A stretch of DNA of 64,000 nucleotides from the NCBI RefSeq assembly GCF_030845995.1, contig NZ_CP132719.1:2914001-2978000 (forward strand). The letters are read 5' to 3'. The translations under genes and the position numbers were made by a program. This document shows positions 1-8,031 of this stretch, one piece after another. This DNA comes from Geothrix sp. 21YS21S-4. GTDB lineage: Bacteria; Acidobacteriota; Holophagae; Holophagales; Holophagaceae. The notes under the pieces are model-generated. The model was not told the DNA's origin, did no database searches, and worked only from the letters and a program-made list of their open reading frames with translations. Each line of letters opens with the position of its first letter. Position 1 is the stretch's first letter.

Positions 1-149
1 AGTTCGGATCCAACGCGGTGGTGAAGGACATGGCCCTGGGCTTCGACGGGACCAAGGTCCTCACCGTGAGCTGCCTCAAGAAGCCCGACGGCACCTGGGG
101 CGTCTCCTACCTGCGCTACGACGTGGCCCTCAAGAACCTGAAGCAGTAG
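1..149 (+). CDS. C-terminal end of an unidentified protein (partial)
   Basis: The window opens inside a reading frame that starts at base 3 and stops with TAG at 147-149. It gives about 48 residues ending in a lysine-rich tail. The visible part has alternating hydrophobic and charged residues, compatible with a small beta domain, but no family motif. The start lies upstream of the window. Codon use matches the GC-rich neighbours, so it is probably a real chromosomal gene. I cannot name it. Confidence 0.55.
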   Translation, partial: FGSNAVVKDMALGFDGTKVLTVSCLKKPDGTWGVSYLRYDVALKNLKQ

Positions 150-303
150 CGACATTCTTTCCCTCCCGCCGCGGCCCCGGAAGACCCGGGGCCGCGCTGC
201 GCCTGGGTTCCCCCCTTCGCGGTGGATTTTGGCGGGGGCGCCTGGGAAAATACCCAGTTGGTCCGGCGGGGGCGTCCCGAAGAAAGCCGGCCTGGGAGGA
301 TGC

Positions 304-1359
304 ATGTCCAACAAGAACATCGTGCACGTGGTCGGCACGGGCACCATCGGGGAACCTCTGATCGGCCTGCTCACCGAGTACAAGAAGGAACTGGGCATCG
401 ACGAGGTCACGTTCCACAAGAACAGCGTCAGCGACCGCCCCAAGGTGAAGGCCCTCCTCAAGCGCGGCGCCAAGCTGGTGGTCGACGCCGACAAGGTGGA
501 CGGCTTCAAGGCCTGGGGAATCGAGCCCGCCATGCTGCACGACCAGGCCCTGGAAGAGGCCACCGCGGTCATCGACTGCAGCCCCAAGGGCATGGACATG
601 AAGGAGCGCTTCTACACGAAGTACGAGCACAACACGAAGGGCTTCATCGCCCAGGGCAGCGAGTTCGGCTTCGGCACCATGTACGCCCGCGGGATCAACG
701 ACGACGTCCTGAAGCAGAGCGGCCAGTACGTGCAGGTCGTGAGCTGCAACACCCACAACCTCTCCTGCATCATCGACACCCTGGCCCTGGGCGACGGCGA
801 GGACAACCTGCTCGAAGGCAGCTTCGTGTGCATGCGCCGCGCCAACGACATCAGCCAGGTGAAGGACTTCTGCCCGGCGCCCCAGGTGGGTACCCACAAG
901 GACGGGAAGTTCGGCACCCATCACGCCCGCGACGCCTACCACCTGTTCCAGACCAAGGGCCTCGAACTCAACCTGTTCAGCAGCGCCGTCAAGCTGTCCA
1001 CCCAGTACATGCACAGCCTGTGGTTCGACCTGCGCCTCAAGCGCCCCACCACGCTGGAGGCCCTCAAGACCCGCATCAAGGCCAACGACCGGATCGCCAT
1101 CACCGAGAAGAAGGACGCCAACACCGTGTTCTCCTTCGGCCGCGACCAGGGCCACTTCGGCCGCATCCTCAACCAGACCGTGATCCCCCTCAGCACCCTC
1201 ACCATGCCCAGCGAGACCCGCGTGGTGGGCTTCTGCTTCACGCCCCAGGACGGCAACAGCCTGCTGTCCAGCGTGGCCGCCGCCCTCCGCTTCATCCACC
1301 CCGAGGATTTCGAGGAGCGCATCCAGGTCCTGAAGCCCTACTTCTTCGACGAAGTGTAG
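304..1359 (+). CDS. Type II (archaeal-type) glyceraldehyde-3-phosphate dehydrogenase-like protein
   Basis: This 351-residue protein has an N-terminal Rossmann motif GTGTIGEP (residues 11-18). A cysteine at about 148 sits in SCNTHNL, which aligns with the catalytic SCNTTGL of archaeal GAPDH. A later THHARDAY segment resembles the family's conserved HH region, and DCSPKG resembles the family's DATPEG. Length fits the type II family (about 340). I chose the ATG at 304 because GGAGG lies just upstream. The expected role is NAD(P)-dependent oxidation of glyceraldehyde-3-phosphate in the cytoplasm. The altered active-site context (THN rather than TTG) means the substrate could differ. It appears monocistronic and ends at a strong terminator. 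Confidence 0.7.
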   Translation: MSNKNIVHVVGTGTIGEPLIGLLTEYKKELGIDEVTFHKNSVSDRPKVKALLKRGAKLVVDADKVDGFKAWGIEPAMLHDQALEEATAVIDCSPKGMDMKERFYTKYEHNTKGFIAQGSEFGFGTMYARGINDDVLKQSGQYVQVVSCNTHNLSCIIDTLALGDGEDNLLEGSFVCMRRANDISQVKDFCPAPQVGTHKDGKFGTHHARDAYHLFQTKGLELNLFSSAVKLSTQYMHSLWFDLRLKRPTTLEALKTRIKANDRIAITEKKDANTVFSFGRDQGHFGRILNQTVIPLSTLTMPSETRVVGFCFTPQDGNSLLSSVAAALRFIHPEDFEERIQVLKPYFFDEV

Positions 1360-1375
1360 CCGCCGGACGCCGACG

Positions 1376-1402
1376 AAAAGGGCCCGCGGCGCGGGCCCTT
1401 TT
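1376..1402 (+). terminator. Rho-independent terminator after the GAPDH-like gene
   Basis: A perfect GC-rich hairpin (GGGCCCGCGGCGCGGGCCC) is flanked by AAAA on the left and TTTT on the right, 17 bases after the stop codon. The flanking A and T runs could let it work on both strands. Confidence 0.85.
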
Positions 1403-1434
1403 CATGGAACGCTAGGTTCATCGCAGGAACGCCC

Positions 1435-1911
1435 ATGCACATCTCCGCCCAGTACACCCTGACCCCCGAGGAGGCCCTCCGGGGCGTCCGCGCCTTCAAG
1501 CGGGTCCGCTATCAGATCTCCGTGGGCGCGGGCCTCGCCCTGATCCTGCTGGGGCTCGGGGCATTTCTCTTCGCGCCGGGGCAGCGGGTTCCCGGTGGCT
1601 TCATGGTCCTCAACGGGCTGGTGTTCGCCCTGGTGCCCGAGGCGGTCCTCCGCCTCGCCCGGCGCCGGCGGGGCAGCGACGCCTACGCCCCCGTGGAGGT
1701 CCTGTTCGACGACGAGGGCCTGGCCCTCCGCACCGACGGCAGCGAGGGCGGCCTGCCCTGGTCCGCCTTCGCGAAGATCGACCGCCACAGCGGGTTCTGG
1801 CTCTTCCGCAGCGGCCCCTCCCAGGCCGTCCTCCTGCCCGATCGCGCCCTGGATTCCGCCGCCTCCGCGGAACTGGAGGCATTCCTCCGCGCCCGGAAGC
1901 TGATGAAGTGA
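1435..1911 (+). CDS. YcxB-like membrane protein
   Basis: This 158-residue protein has two closely spaced hydrophobic helices (about residues 28-45 and 55-72) followed by RRRR. A soluble C-terminal half carries the pattern VEVLFDDEGL...GLPWSAFAKI...GFWLF typical of the YcxB-like C-terminal domain (PF14317 type). It is probably an inner-membrane protein with a cytoplasmic PH-like fold; the function of the family is unknown. Its TGA stop overlaps the GTG start of the DNA glycosylase gene (GTGA), so the two are probably translated together. Confidence 0.6.
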   Translation: MHISAQYTLTPEEALRGVRAFKRVRYQISVGAGLALILLGLGAFLFAPGQRVPGGFMVLNGLVFALVPEAVLRLARRRRGSDAYAPVEVLFDDEGLALRTDGSEGGLPWSAFAKIDRHSGFWLFRSGPSQAVLLPDRALDSAASAELEAFLRARKLMK

Positions 1912-2495
1912 AGGACCTCGCCCGACGCGTGGATGAGGTTGCCCGCGGGCTGGTGGGCGATCTGCTGATGCGGGACGACGTCACCCTCCGGATCACCGAA
2001 GTGGAGGCCTACGGCGGCGCCTGGGACAGCGCCAGCCACGCGCGGCACGGGCCCACGGCCCGCAACGCGCCCGTGTGGGGCCCGCCCGGCCGCGCCTACC
2101 TCTATTTCTGCTACGGCATGCACTGGATGCTGAACGTGGTGGCGGCGCCCGAGGGCGAAGCCTCCGCCGTGCTCATCCGCGGCGCCGAGGTGGTTGCCGG
2201 GCTGGACACCGTCCTCCAGCGGCGGAAGGCCGCCCACCCCTCGCCCCTGCTGTGCGCCGGCCCCGGCAAAGTGGCCCAGGCCCTGGCGCTGGACGGGACG
2301 TTCAGCGGTCACGACCTCCTCGCGCCCGGCGGCCTGGAGCTGCGCCCCGGTGCCCCGCCTGCGCTCCTCCTCGCGGGGCCGCGCCTGGGCATCGGGTTCG
2401 CCGCGCCGGAGGATCAGGCCCGCCCCTGGCGTTTCGCCGATGCGGCCAGCGGCGCCATCCTCCAGAAGAAGGCCCTGCGTCCCGAAACCCGATAG
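1908..2495 (+). CDS. mpg: 3-methyladenine DNA glycosylase (AAG/Mpg family)
   Basis: A 195-residue cytoplasmic base-excision repair enzyme that removes alkylated or deaminated purines. The family signature is clear: ITEVEAYGG with the catalytic glutamate, then SHARHGPTARN, and YLYFCYGMHWMLNVV holding the intercalating-loop tyrosines. Length matches bacterial Mpg (about 190-200). The start is GTG at 1908, overlapping the upstream stop; no ATG lies near the expected N-terminus. It sits between a YcxB-like gene and a tautomerase gene on the same strand. Confidence 0.88.
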   Translation: MKDLARRVDEVARGLVGDLLMRDDVTLRITEVEAYGGAWDSASHARHGPTARNAPVWGPPGRAYLYFCYGMHWMLNVVAAPEGEASAVLIRGAEVVAGLDTVLQRRKAAHPSPLLCAGPGKVAQALALDGTFSGHDLLAPGGLELRPGAPPALLLAGPRLGIGFAAPEDQARPWRFADAASGAILQKKALRPETR

Positions 2496-2514
2496 CCTCT
2501 TCCCGGAGGCCGCC

Positions 2515-2718
2515 ATGCCCTATGTGAACATCCGCATCACCCGCGAAGGCGCCACTGTGGAGCAGAAGGCGCGGCTCATCGAAGGCGCCACCCGGCTGCT
2601 GGTGGATGTCCTGGGCAAGAATCCCCAGACCACCGTGGTCGTCATCGACGAAGTGGACACCGACAACTGGGGCGTCGGCGGCGAGACCGTCACCGCCCGG
2701 CGGAAGCAGGGGAAGTAG
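2515..2718 (+). CDS. 4-oxalocrotonate tautomerase family protein
   Basis: A 67-residue protein starting MPYVNI. After Met removal Pro1 would be the catalytic base, as in 4-OT enzymes. It continues with the family pattern of a beta strand, a long helix (EQKARLIEGATRLLVDVLGK) and a second strand TTVVVIDEV. The full length equals the usual 60-70 residues. The ATG at 2515 was chosen because it places Pro directly after Met; GGAGG lies about 7 bases upstream. Such enzymes work as hexamers. The substrate cannot be told from sequence. It is the last gene before the tmRNA region. Confidence 0.8.
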   Translation: MPYVNIRITREGATVEQKARLIEGATRLLVDVLGKNPQTTVVVIDEVDTDNWGVGGETVTARRKQGK

Positions 2719-2729
2719 GGACATTGCGG

Positions 2730-2735
2730 TATACT
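2730..2735 (+). promoter_or_regulatory. ssrA: Possible -10 element for the tmRNA transcript
   Basis: A TATACT hexamer lies shortly after the tautomerase stop codon and is the best -10 match in the 234-base gap before ssrA. No convincing -35 is seen at 16-18 bases upstream. If used, the primary transcript would carry a leader of about 210 bases including the duplicated tmRNA 5' segment. Confidence 0.3.
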
Positions 2736-2790
2736 TCCGGTCCGCCCGATTCGTCCCCTCGCGGGGGAACGAGACGGCGGCGCCGAGCGG

Positions 2791-2850
2791 GGTTCCACCG
2801 CCTCGGTGAGCACGGACCGCGAGGATGACCGGTTTCGACAGGTCCCGACC
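2791..2850 (+). repeat. Partial upstream duplication of the tmRNA 5' end
   Basis: Sixty bases here match 2923-2982 imperfectly: GGTTCCA, CGGT(G/A)AGCACGGACCG and TGACCGGTTTCGACAGGTC are shared, with a period of 132 bases. The second copy covers the start of functional ssrA; the first has GAGGATG where ssrA has GAGGGGGTG, so it cannot pair with the acceptor stem. No tag frame or CCA end follows it. Small hairpins follow (CGACC/GGGTCG and CAAAGCC/GGCTTTG). It is best read as a tmRNA 5' remnant or promoter-proximal duplication. Confidence 0.75.
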
Positions 2851-2952
2851 ATGCGGGTCGCGAAACAAAGCCCGGGGGGCTTTGTGAAGCGGGACCCCGC
2901 AGGAAGGGAATCATGCCGGACAGGTTCCATTTGATCGGTAAGCACGGACCGA

Positions 2953-3343
2953 GGGGGTGACCGGTTTCGACAGGTCGTGACCCGGGTGTCCGGTGCAGGC
3001 GGGGGTTGGTCGGCTGGCCCCCTCATCAAGCCGCCCACATCAAACTGCCAACGATAACTTCGAACTGGCTCTCGCTGCCTAGGGCAACCTAGGTTCCGAG
3101 CGAGTCCCCGGGATCTCTGGGTACCGGGCTCGTTAAACCTCCGAAAGGGTGGCTTCGGCCTGCCGGACGGAGGCACCAGATAGGCCGCCGCGACGCCCCC
3201 TGACGACGGCCGAGATCAGGGAGCAAGCGTTCCGAGCGGCTCGTCCGCTCCCCGCCGGAACGCTTCAAGAGCGGACCAAGCCTGTGGAAGAGCCGCCATT
3301 CGGCATGTCTTGGACGTGGGTTCGACTCCCACCACCTCCACCA
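2953..3343 (+). ncRNA. ssrA: Transfer-messenger RNA (tmRNA)
   Basis: The 391-nt RNA rescues stalled ribosomes. Its 5' end GGGGGUGACCGG pairs with the 3' acceptor CACCUCC followed by ACCA, and the T-arm shows GGGTTCGACTCCC (3318-3330). The conserved GGTTTCGACAGG lies near the 5' end. The tag frame at 3047-3082 reads ANDNFELALAA then TAG, ending in the ALAA-type degron recognised by ClpXP/ClpAP. The encoded CCA is at 3341-3343. The 3' end doubles as the attachment site of the adjoining island, and insertion has kept the gene intact. Confidence 0.96.
3329..3343 (+). other. attL: left attachment core at the ssrA 3' end
   Basis: The 15-base sequence CCACCACCTCCACCA, which forms the last 15 bases of tmRNA, recurs exactly at 20970-20984. 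A tyrosine integrase gene of the P4 type begins 164 bases downstream, the standard arrangement for ssrA-targeted islands. Confidence 0.85.
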
Positions 3344-3449
3344 ATTCGACTTCCAACGACATCCAAAATCGTTCAAAACGACACGAAAAATCAGCAATTT
3401 GCGCGATTTTCGAGTCCAGTGGAGTCCGACGAAGTTCATTGAAAGCCGG

Positions 3450-3508
3450 GGGCAACTGGGGGCAAGATTGGGGGCAACCACCGAGGTGCCCCCGGGAGTT
3501 GCCCCCAT
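3450..3508 (+). repeat. GGGGGCAA repeat cluster, probable integrase arm-type sites
   Basis: Three direct copies of GGGGGCAA(C/G) are followed by inverted partners GTGCCCCC and GTTGCCCCC, ending at the integrase start codon. Two further copies (GGGGGCAAC) lie at about 20889-20908 beside attR. Presence at both ends of the island, outside coding sequence, suggests integrase binding and possibly autoregulation of the integrase promoter. Confidence 0.55.
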
Positions 3509-4685
3509 GCCCCTGACCGACGTCAAGATCCGCCAGGCCAAGCCAGGCCCAAAGCCCATCAAGCTCTCGGATGAGCGCGGGCTCTACCTGGAGGTGGCCC
3601 CCGGCGGGGGCAAATGGTGGCGCCTGAAATACCGCTTCGAGGGCAAGGAGAAGCGCCTATCCCTCGGCATCTACCCCGACGTGGGCCTCAAGGAGGCCCG
3701 GGAGCGCCGGGATGAGGCCCGGAAGCTGCTGGCCGACGGCGTGGACCCCAGCCTGCACCGCAAGGCCATCAGGCAGGCCCGTGAGGACGAGGCCGAAAAT
3801 ACCTTCGAGGTGGTGGCCCGCGAGTGGCACGCCAAGAACGCCCACACCTGGGTCGCCGAGCACCGCGATGGCCTTCTCCGGCGCCTCGACCGAGACATCT
3901 TCCCCTGGATCGGCAAACGGCCCGTTGGAGACATCACCGCTCCCGAGCTGCTGGCCGTCATCCGTCGTATCGAGGCCCGGGGGGCACTGGAGACTGCCCA
4001 TCGGGCCCTGAGCACCTGCGGACAAGTCTTCCGCTACGCCATCGCCACAGGTCGCGCCCAGCGGGATGTCGCCGCCGATCTTCAGGGCGCCCTGCCGCGT
4101 CCCCAAGTGAAGCACCTGGCGTCCACCACGGACCCTGGGCGTCTTGGTGAGCTGCTTCGGACCGTCGACACCTACCAGGGAACCCTGGCCACCCGATGCG
4201 CTCTTCGCCTGGCGCCACTCACCTTTGTCCGCCCGGGAGAGCTGCGGACAGCCGAGTGGGCTGCCATGGACCTGGAGGCCGCCGAATGGCGTTTCCAGGC
4301 CAGCAAGGGGGGCCCCCCGCACATCGTGCCCCTCAGCACCCAGGCTATGGCCATCCTCAAGGAGCTTCAGCCCCTCACGGGAAAGGGGCGCTATGTCTTC
4401 CCCGGCGCCCGTAGCAGCGCCCGCCCCATGAGCGAGAACACCGTCAACGCCGCCCTCCGGCGCCTGGACATCCCAAAGGAAGAGCTTTGCGGTCACGGCT
4501 TCCGGGCCGCCGCCCGCACCATCCTGGACGAGGTGCTGGGCTTCCGCCCCGACATCATCGAGCACCAGCTCGCCCACAAGGTGAAGGACCCCAACGGCCG
4601 CGCTTACAACCGCACCGCTCACCTGCCCGAGCGCCGGAAGATGATGCAGCTGTGGGCCGACTATTTTGATCAGATCAAGGGGTAG
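3507..4685 (+). CDS. P4-type tyrosine site-specific integrase
   Basis: A 392-residue integrase of the bacteriophage P4 family. The N-terminal DUF4102 domain (about residues 1-90) begins MPLTDVKIRQAKPG and includes RLSLGIYPDVGLKEAR. A SAM-like core-binding domain follows, then the catalytic domain with R in FVRPGELRTAEW, HGFRAAAR, and a C-terminal AYNRTAHLPERRKMMQLWADY with the nucleophilic Tyr in AYNR. The ATG at 3507 gives the canonical family N-terminus; an in-frame extension upstream runs through the repeat cluster. It should catalyse insertion and excision of the island at ssrA. It points inward from attL and converges on hsdM. Confidence 0.93.
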   Translation: MPLTDVKIRQAKPGPKPIKLSDERGLYLEVAPGGGKWWRLKYRFEGKEKRLSLGIYPDVGLKEARERRDEARKLLADGVDPSLHRKAIRQAREDEAENTFEVVAREWHAKNAHTWVAEHRDGLLRRLDRDIFPWIGKRPVGDITAPELLAVIRRIEARGALETAHRALSTCGQVFRYAIATGRAQRDVAADLQGALPRPQVKHLASTTDPGRLGELLRTVDTYQGTLATRCALRLAPLTFVRPGELRTAEWAAMDLEAAEWRFQASKGGPPHIVPLSTQAMAILKELQPLTGKGRYVFPGARSSARPMSENTVNAALRRLDIPKEELCGHGFRAAARTILDEVLGFRPDIIEHQLAHKVKDPNGRAYNRTAHLPERRKMMQLWADYFDQIKG

Positions 4686-4738
4686 TCGGGAGCTGCCGAG
4701 TGCTCGTCGGGGGTCACTCGAAGTCCTGGGGGGTGGCT

Positions 4739-6211
4739 TCACTCGTCACTGGCAAGACCCTCCTCAACGCTGGAAAACGCCTCCAGGGCAGCCTCCAAGT
4801 CCTCGACAATCTCGCGGGCGAGGACATCCGGGGCCGGGAGGTTCTCGCTGGCTTCGAGGTCCTCGTCCTTGATCCAGAAGAGATCCAGGTTGGCCTTGTC
4901 GCGAGCGAGGAGAGCCTCGCGGTCGAAGACCCGGAACCGCTCGCTCTCCTTACGCTTCTTGCGGTCTTTGGGCTGGTAGCAGGCCACGAAGTCCCGGAGG
5001 TGCTCTTCGCCCAGCGGGTTCTCCTTGAGCGTGAAGTGGAGGTTGGTGCGGAGGTCGTAGATCCACAGCTTCTCGGTCCACGGCTTGGCCGCGCCGGGTT
5101 TGCGGTCGAAGAAGAGCACATTCGCCTTCACTCCTTGGGCGTAGAAGATCCCGGTGGGCAGGCGCAGCAGGGTATGGACGTCGCACTCGTGGAGGAGCTT
5201 CCGCCGAATCGTCTCGCCCGCCCCGCCCTCGAACAGGACGTTGTCGGGCACCACCACCGCGGCCCGTCCGCTGCCGGGCTTGAGTATGGACTTCACATGC
5301 TGGAGGAAGTTCAGCTGCTTGTTGCTCGTGGTGGTCACGAAGTCGGCCCGCTCGTAGGTGAGGCTCTCCTTCTGGGCCTTCCCGTCCTCGCCCACCACGG
5401 TGATGCTGCTCTTCTTCCCGAAGGGCGGGTTCGTGAGCACCATGTCCACCAGCACGGAGGGCGGCGAGGCCAGGGAATCCCGCCCGCCCTCGATGAGGCT
5501 GTCCTCCCCGCCGATGCCGTGCAGGTGCAGATTCATAGCGCAGAGCCGGGCCACCTCGGTGGTGATGTCCGCGCCGCGGAATGCCCGTTCCCGAAGATGC
5601 CGGGCCTGGTCGGGCGTGAGGGGACCCTGGGCGGCCATGTGGTCGTGGGCCGCAATGAGGAAGCCGCCTGTGCCGCAGGCGGGGTCCGCCACGACGAGCC
5701 CGGGGTTGGGGTCCATCACCTCGACAATGGCCTTGATGAGGGGGCGCGGCGTGAAGTACTGGCCTGCGCCGCTCTTCACATCCCGAGCATTGCGCTCCAG
5801 CAGGCCCTCGTAGATCTCGCCCTTCACATCGGCGTCGAGGCCACTCCAGCTCTCGGCGTCGATGAGCATGACGAGGCGCTTCAGCTTGGCCGGATCCTGC
5901 AGCTTGTTCTGGGCCTTCCGGAAGATGGTGCCCAGCAGGCCCGGCTGGTGGCCCAGCTCCTGGAGGACCTTCCGGTAATGGTTCTCCAGGTCGTCTCCGT
6001 CCAGCCTCAGCAGGCTGGGCCAAGCCAGGGCCTTGGGAATGCGCGCCTCGACCTTCCTCCCCAGGGCGGCGTCCAGTTCCTCCCGTTCCTGGGCCATCTT
6101 GAGGAACAGCAGGTAGGTGAGCTGCTCCACGTAGTCGCCGTAGCTCACACCGTCGTCCCGGAGGACCGTGGCGAAGTTCCAGACTTTCTGCACGAGGGTT
6201 TGGGCGTTCAT
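4739..6211 (-). CDS. hsdM: Type I restriction-modification DNA methyltransferase subunit
   Basis: A 490-residue N6-adenine methyltransferase subunit. An N-terminal helical HsdM domain (about 1-130) precedes the catalytic domain with the SAM-binding motif DPACGTGGF (176-184) and the catalytic motif NPPFG (261-265). With HsdS it methylates the recognition site, and with HsdR it forms the restriction complex. It is the last gene of the leftward locus, separated by 128 bases from the AlbA_2-like gene, so it may have its own promoter. Length is usual for the shorter HsdM class. Confidence 0.95.
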   Translation of the reverse strand: MNAQTLVQKVWNFATVLRDDGVSYGDYVEQLTYLLFLKMAQEREELDAALGRKVEARIPKALAWPSLLRLDGDDLENHYRKVLQELGHQPGLLGTIFRKAQNKLQDPAKLKRLVMLIDAESWSGLDADVKGEIYEGLLERNARDVKSGAGQYFTPRPLIKAIVEVMDPNPGLVVADPACGTGGFLIAAHDHMAAQGPLTPDQARHLRERAFRGADITTEVARLCAMNLHLHGIGGEDSLIEGGRDSLASPPSVLVDMVLTNPPFGKKSSITVVGEDGKAQKESLTYERADFVTTTSNKQLNFLQHVKSILKPGSGRAAVVVPDNVLFEGGAGETIRRKLLHECDVHTLLRLPTGIFYAQGVKANVLFFDRKPGAAKPWTEKLWIYDLRTNLHFTLKENPLGEEHLRDFVACYQPKDRKKRKESERFRVFDREALLARDKANLDLFWIKDEDLEASENLPAPDVLAREIVEDLEAALEAFSSVEEGLASDE

Positions 6212-6339
6212 GGAGGCTTTCAGGCGTCAAACAGGCCGGATGATTGCGCAATGAAGAGGTGTTGTGAAAACAGCAACATGCACGAGCAGAATTGGTGAAC
6301 GGGGGCAAAAGTGAGCAAAAGGGGGCATCCGAATGACGC

Positions 6340-8031
6340 CTATTGCGCAGGAAGGCCGAACTCACCCCACCGGGAACCTGGGAAGTAGCGCTTGCCGCCT
6401 TCTTCCCGCCGGAGCACGCCGTCCTGGACCAACTGGGCCAGCGCGCGGGTGGCGTATTGCCGGGAGACCTCGTAGACCGCCTGGTAGTCCAGGTTCTTGA
6501 TGAACCCCTTGCTGTCCATGCGCTCCCGGAGGGCGGCGGCGGGCCCCTGGGGTTGCGGCGGCGGGCCCCCGGCCGCAGGCAGGGTGAGGCGCACCCGGTA
6601 GATCGCCCCTGCACCCGGATGGTCGGGGCCCTCCAGGTAGTCGGCCTCCACCAACTCGCGTAATTCTCGATACGCCTGATCCCGGTCCACCTGGTTGAGC
6701 GCCTGGTATTCCCCACTGCGGAAGCTCCCGCCTTCGTTCTTCACCAGGATCCGTTTCTGGCGGGTGCCGATGGGCAGTTGCCGCACGAAGGCCGCCCACT
6801 CGGGCCGCCCTGTCTCGAAGATGGGGGTGTTCCTGAGGGTGACAGTGAACAGGCCGTTCTCCTCCTTGAACTCCGGGAGGGGCAGCCAGGACTGTTCCAT
6901 CTCCTCGTGGATTCGAGGGACGCCTTCCCCCCGTTCCCGCATGAGGCCCAGCTCGGCGAGGATCCGCGCCATGCGGGGGTTCCGACTGGCATGGACCTCC
7001 CGGCGCTTCTGCAGATCATCGATCGTGAGCGACGGGAGAAGCGTGCCGGGGCTGATGACTTCCAGGCGGTCCTGGTAGAGCCACACCTCCGTTCCACGGG
7101 CCTGCTGGCGGTAGTCTCGGTGGCCGGCGGCGTTCACCAGAGCCTCCTGCCAGGCGAAGGTGGGGTATTTCGGCATCTCGCGGAAGAAGAGGTCGTGCAG
7201 CTTCTCCGAGAACCCGATCAACTGGCCCAGACGTTCGTAGGCCCGCTCGAGGACCACAGGCAGGGCACCCTCCAGGCGGGGCTTGATCTCCTCCACGTTG
7301 CTGTGGGGGCCGCTCTGCCGTTCCCGCCCCTCCACCCGGAAGACGCGGAACCCCGCATTGGGGTGTTGCTGGAGGGAGGCGCTCTTGGCAAAGAGGAGCA
7401 GGGCGGCGCGCCGAAGCACCAGGTCGGCCCCTCGACGCTCGGCCAGGCGGCGCTCGATCAGGTAGTCCTGGGGGTCCTCGCCATCCAGCCCGGCCGCCAG
7501 CGCGGCGCGGCGGAGCAGGTCGAGGTCGAGATCCTCCAGGCGCGCCTCGGGCAGCAGGTCCACCTCGGCGCTTTCAATCTGGCCCTGGCGCTTGACGGCG
7601 TTGATGGCCTCCTCCGAATCCTGGATGACGAGGTCGTCCACGCGCCGGGGGTAGCCATCTCCTTCGACCCGCACGGCCTTGGGTGCAGAGCCCCAGGAGA
7701 AGACTAGAACCTCCACGTCTCCGATGCGCTGGCGCCAGCCCTCGGCCTGAGGAGGCACAAGGCGGCGGGCGGGTACCTTGAGCATCTCCTCAACGGCCTC
7801 CGAGGGGTATCCGTGGCCCGCCAGGCTACCGTCGTCCTCCATGCCCAGGATCAGCACGCCCCCATCCGCATTGGCGAAGGCAGCGGCATATTCCGCGATC
7901 TGGTCGCGCACCTCCTTGCGTTCCCGGGGGATCTTCCGTCCTTCGGGGCCATGCCAGAGCGATTTCCGCTCGAAGTATTGCCCCTCTTCCTGGCCCTGGT
8001 AAGTGGCGAGGTCCAAGTGACGGCTGGTCAT
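6340..8031 (-). CDS. AlbA_2/Schlafen-like DNA-binding protein with RecG-type HATPase_4 domain
   Basis: A 563-residue protein. The N-terminal AlbA_2 (Schlafen-fold) domain, about residues 15-140, has EGQYFERKSLW and AYAAAFANADGGVLILGMEDDG. The middle region has the HATPase_c_4 pattern FAWQEALVNAAGHRDYRQ (about 275-300) and MRERGEGVPRIHEEM. A winged-helix region lies at the C-terminus. Such genes often accompany type I R-M loci as accessory or regulatory proteins; their exact role there is not settled. The start overlaps the hsdS stop by 4 bases (ATGA), so it is translated with hsdR and hsdS. Confidence 0.75.
   Translation of the reverse strand: MTSRHLDLATYQGQEEGQYFERKSLWHGPEGRKIPRERKEVRDQIAEYAAAFANADGGVLILGMEDDGSLAGHGYPSEAVEEMLKVPARRLVPPQAEGWRQRIGDVEVLVFSWGSAPKAVRVEGDGYPRRVDDLVIQDSEEAINAVKRQGQIESAEVDLLPEARLEDLDLDLLRRAALAAGLDGEDPQDYLIERRLAERRGADLVLRRAALLLFAKSASLQQHPNAGFRVFRVEGRERQSGPHSNVEEIKPRLEGALPVVLERAYERLGQLIGFSEKLHDLFFREMPKYPTFAWQEALVNAAGHRDYRQQARGTEVWLYQDRLEVISPGTLLPSLTIDDLQKRREVHASRNPRMARILAELGLMRERGEGVPRIHEEMEQSWLPLPEFKEENGLFTVTLRNTPIFETGRPEWAAFVRQLPIGTRQKRILVKNEGGSFRSGEYQALNQVDRDQAYRELRELVEADYLEGPDHPGAGAIYRVRLTLPAAGGPPPQPQGPAAALRERMDSKGFIKNLDYQAVYEVSRQYATRALAQLVQDGVLRREEGGKRYFPGSRWGEFGLPAQ

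Noticed and set aside
2791-2920. A second functional tmRNA
   Set aside because: Only the 5' 60 bases are duplicated. There is no tag reading frame, no T-arm and no CCA end, and the acceptor strand would not pair.
4700-6298. Long plus-strand open frame opposite hsdM (532 codons)
   Set aside because: It is the antisense of a clearly recognised gene, with low-complexity composition and no motifs. High GC content produces many such shadows.
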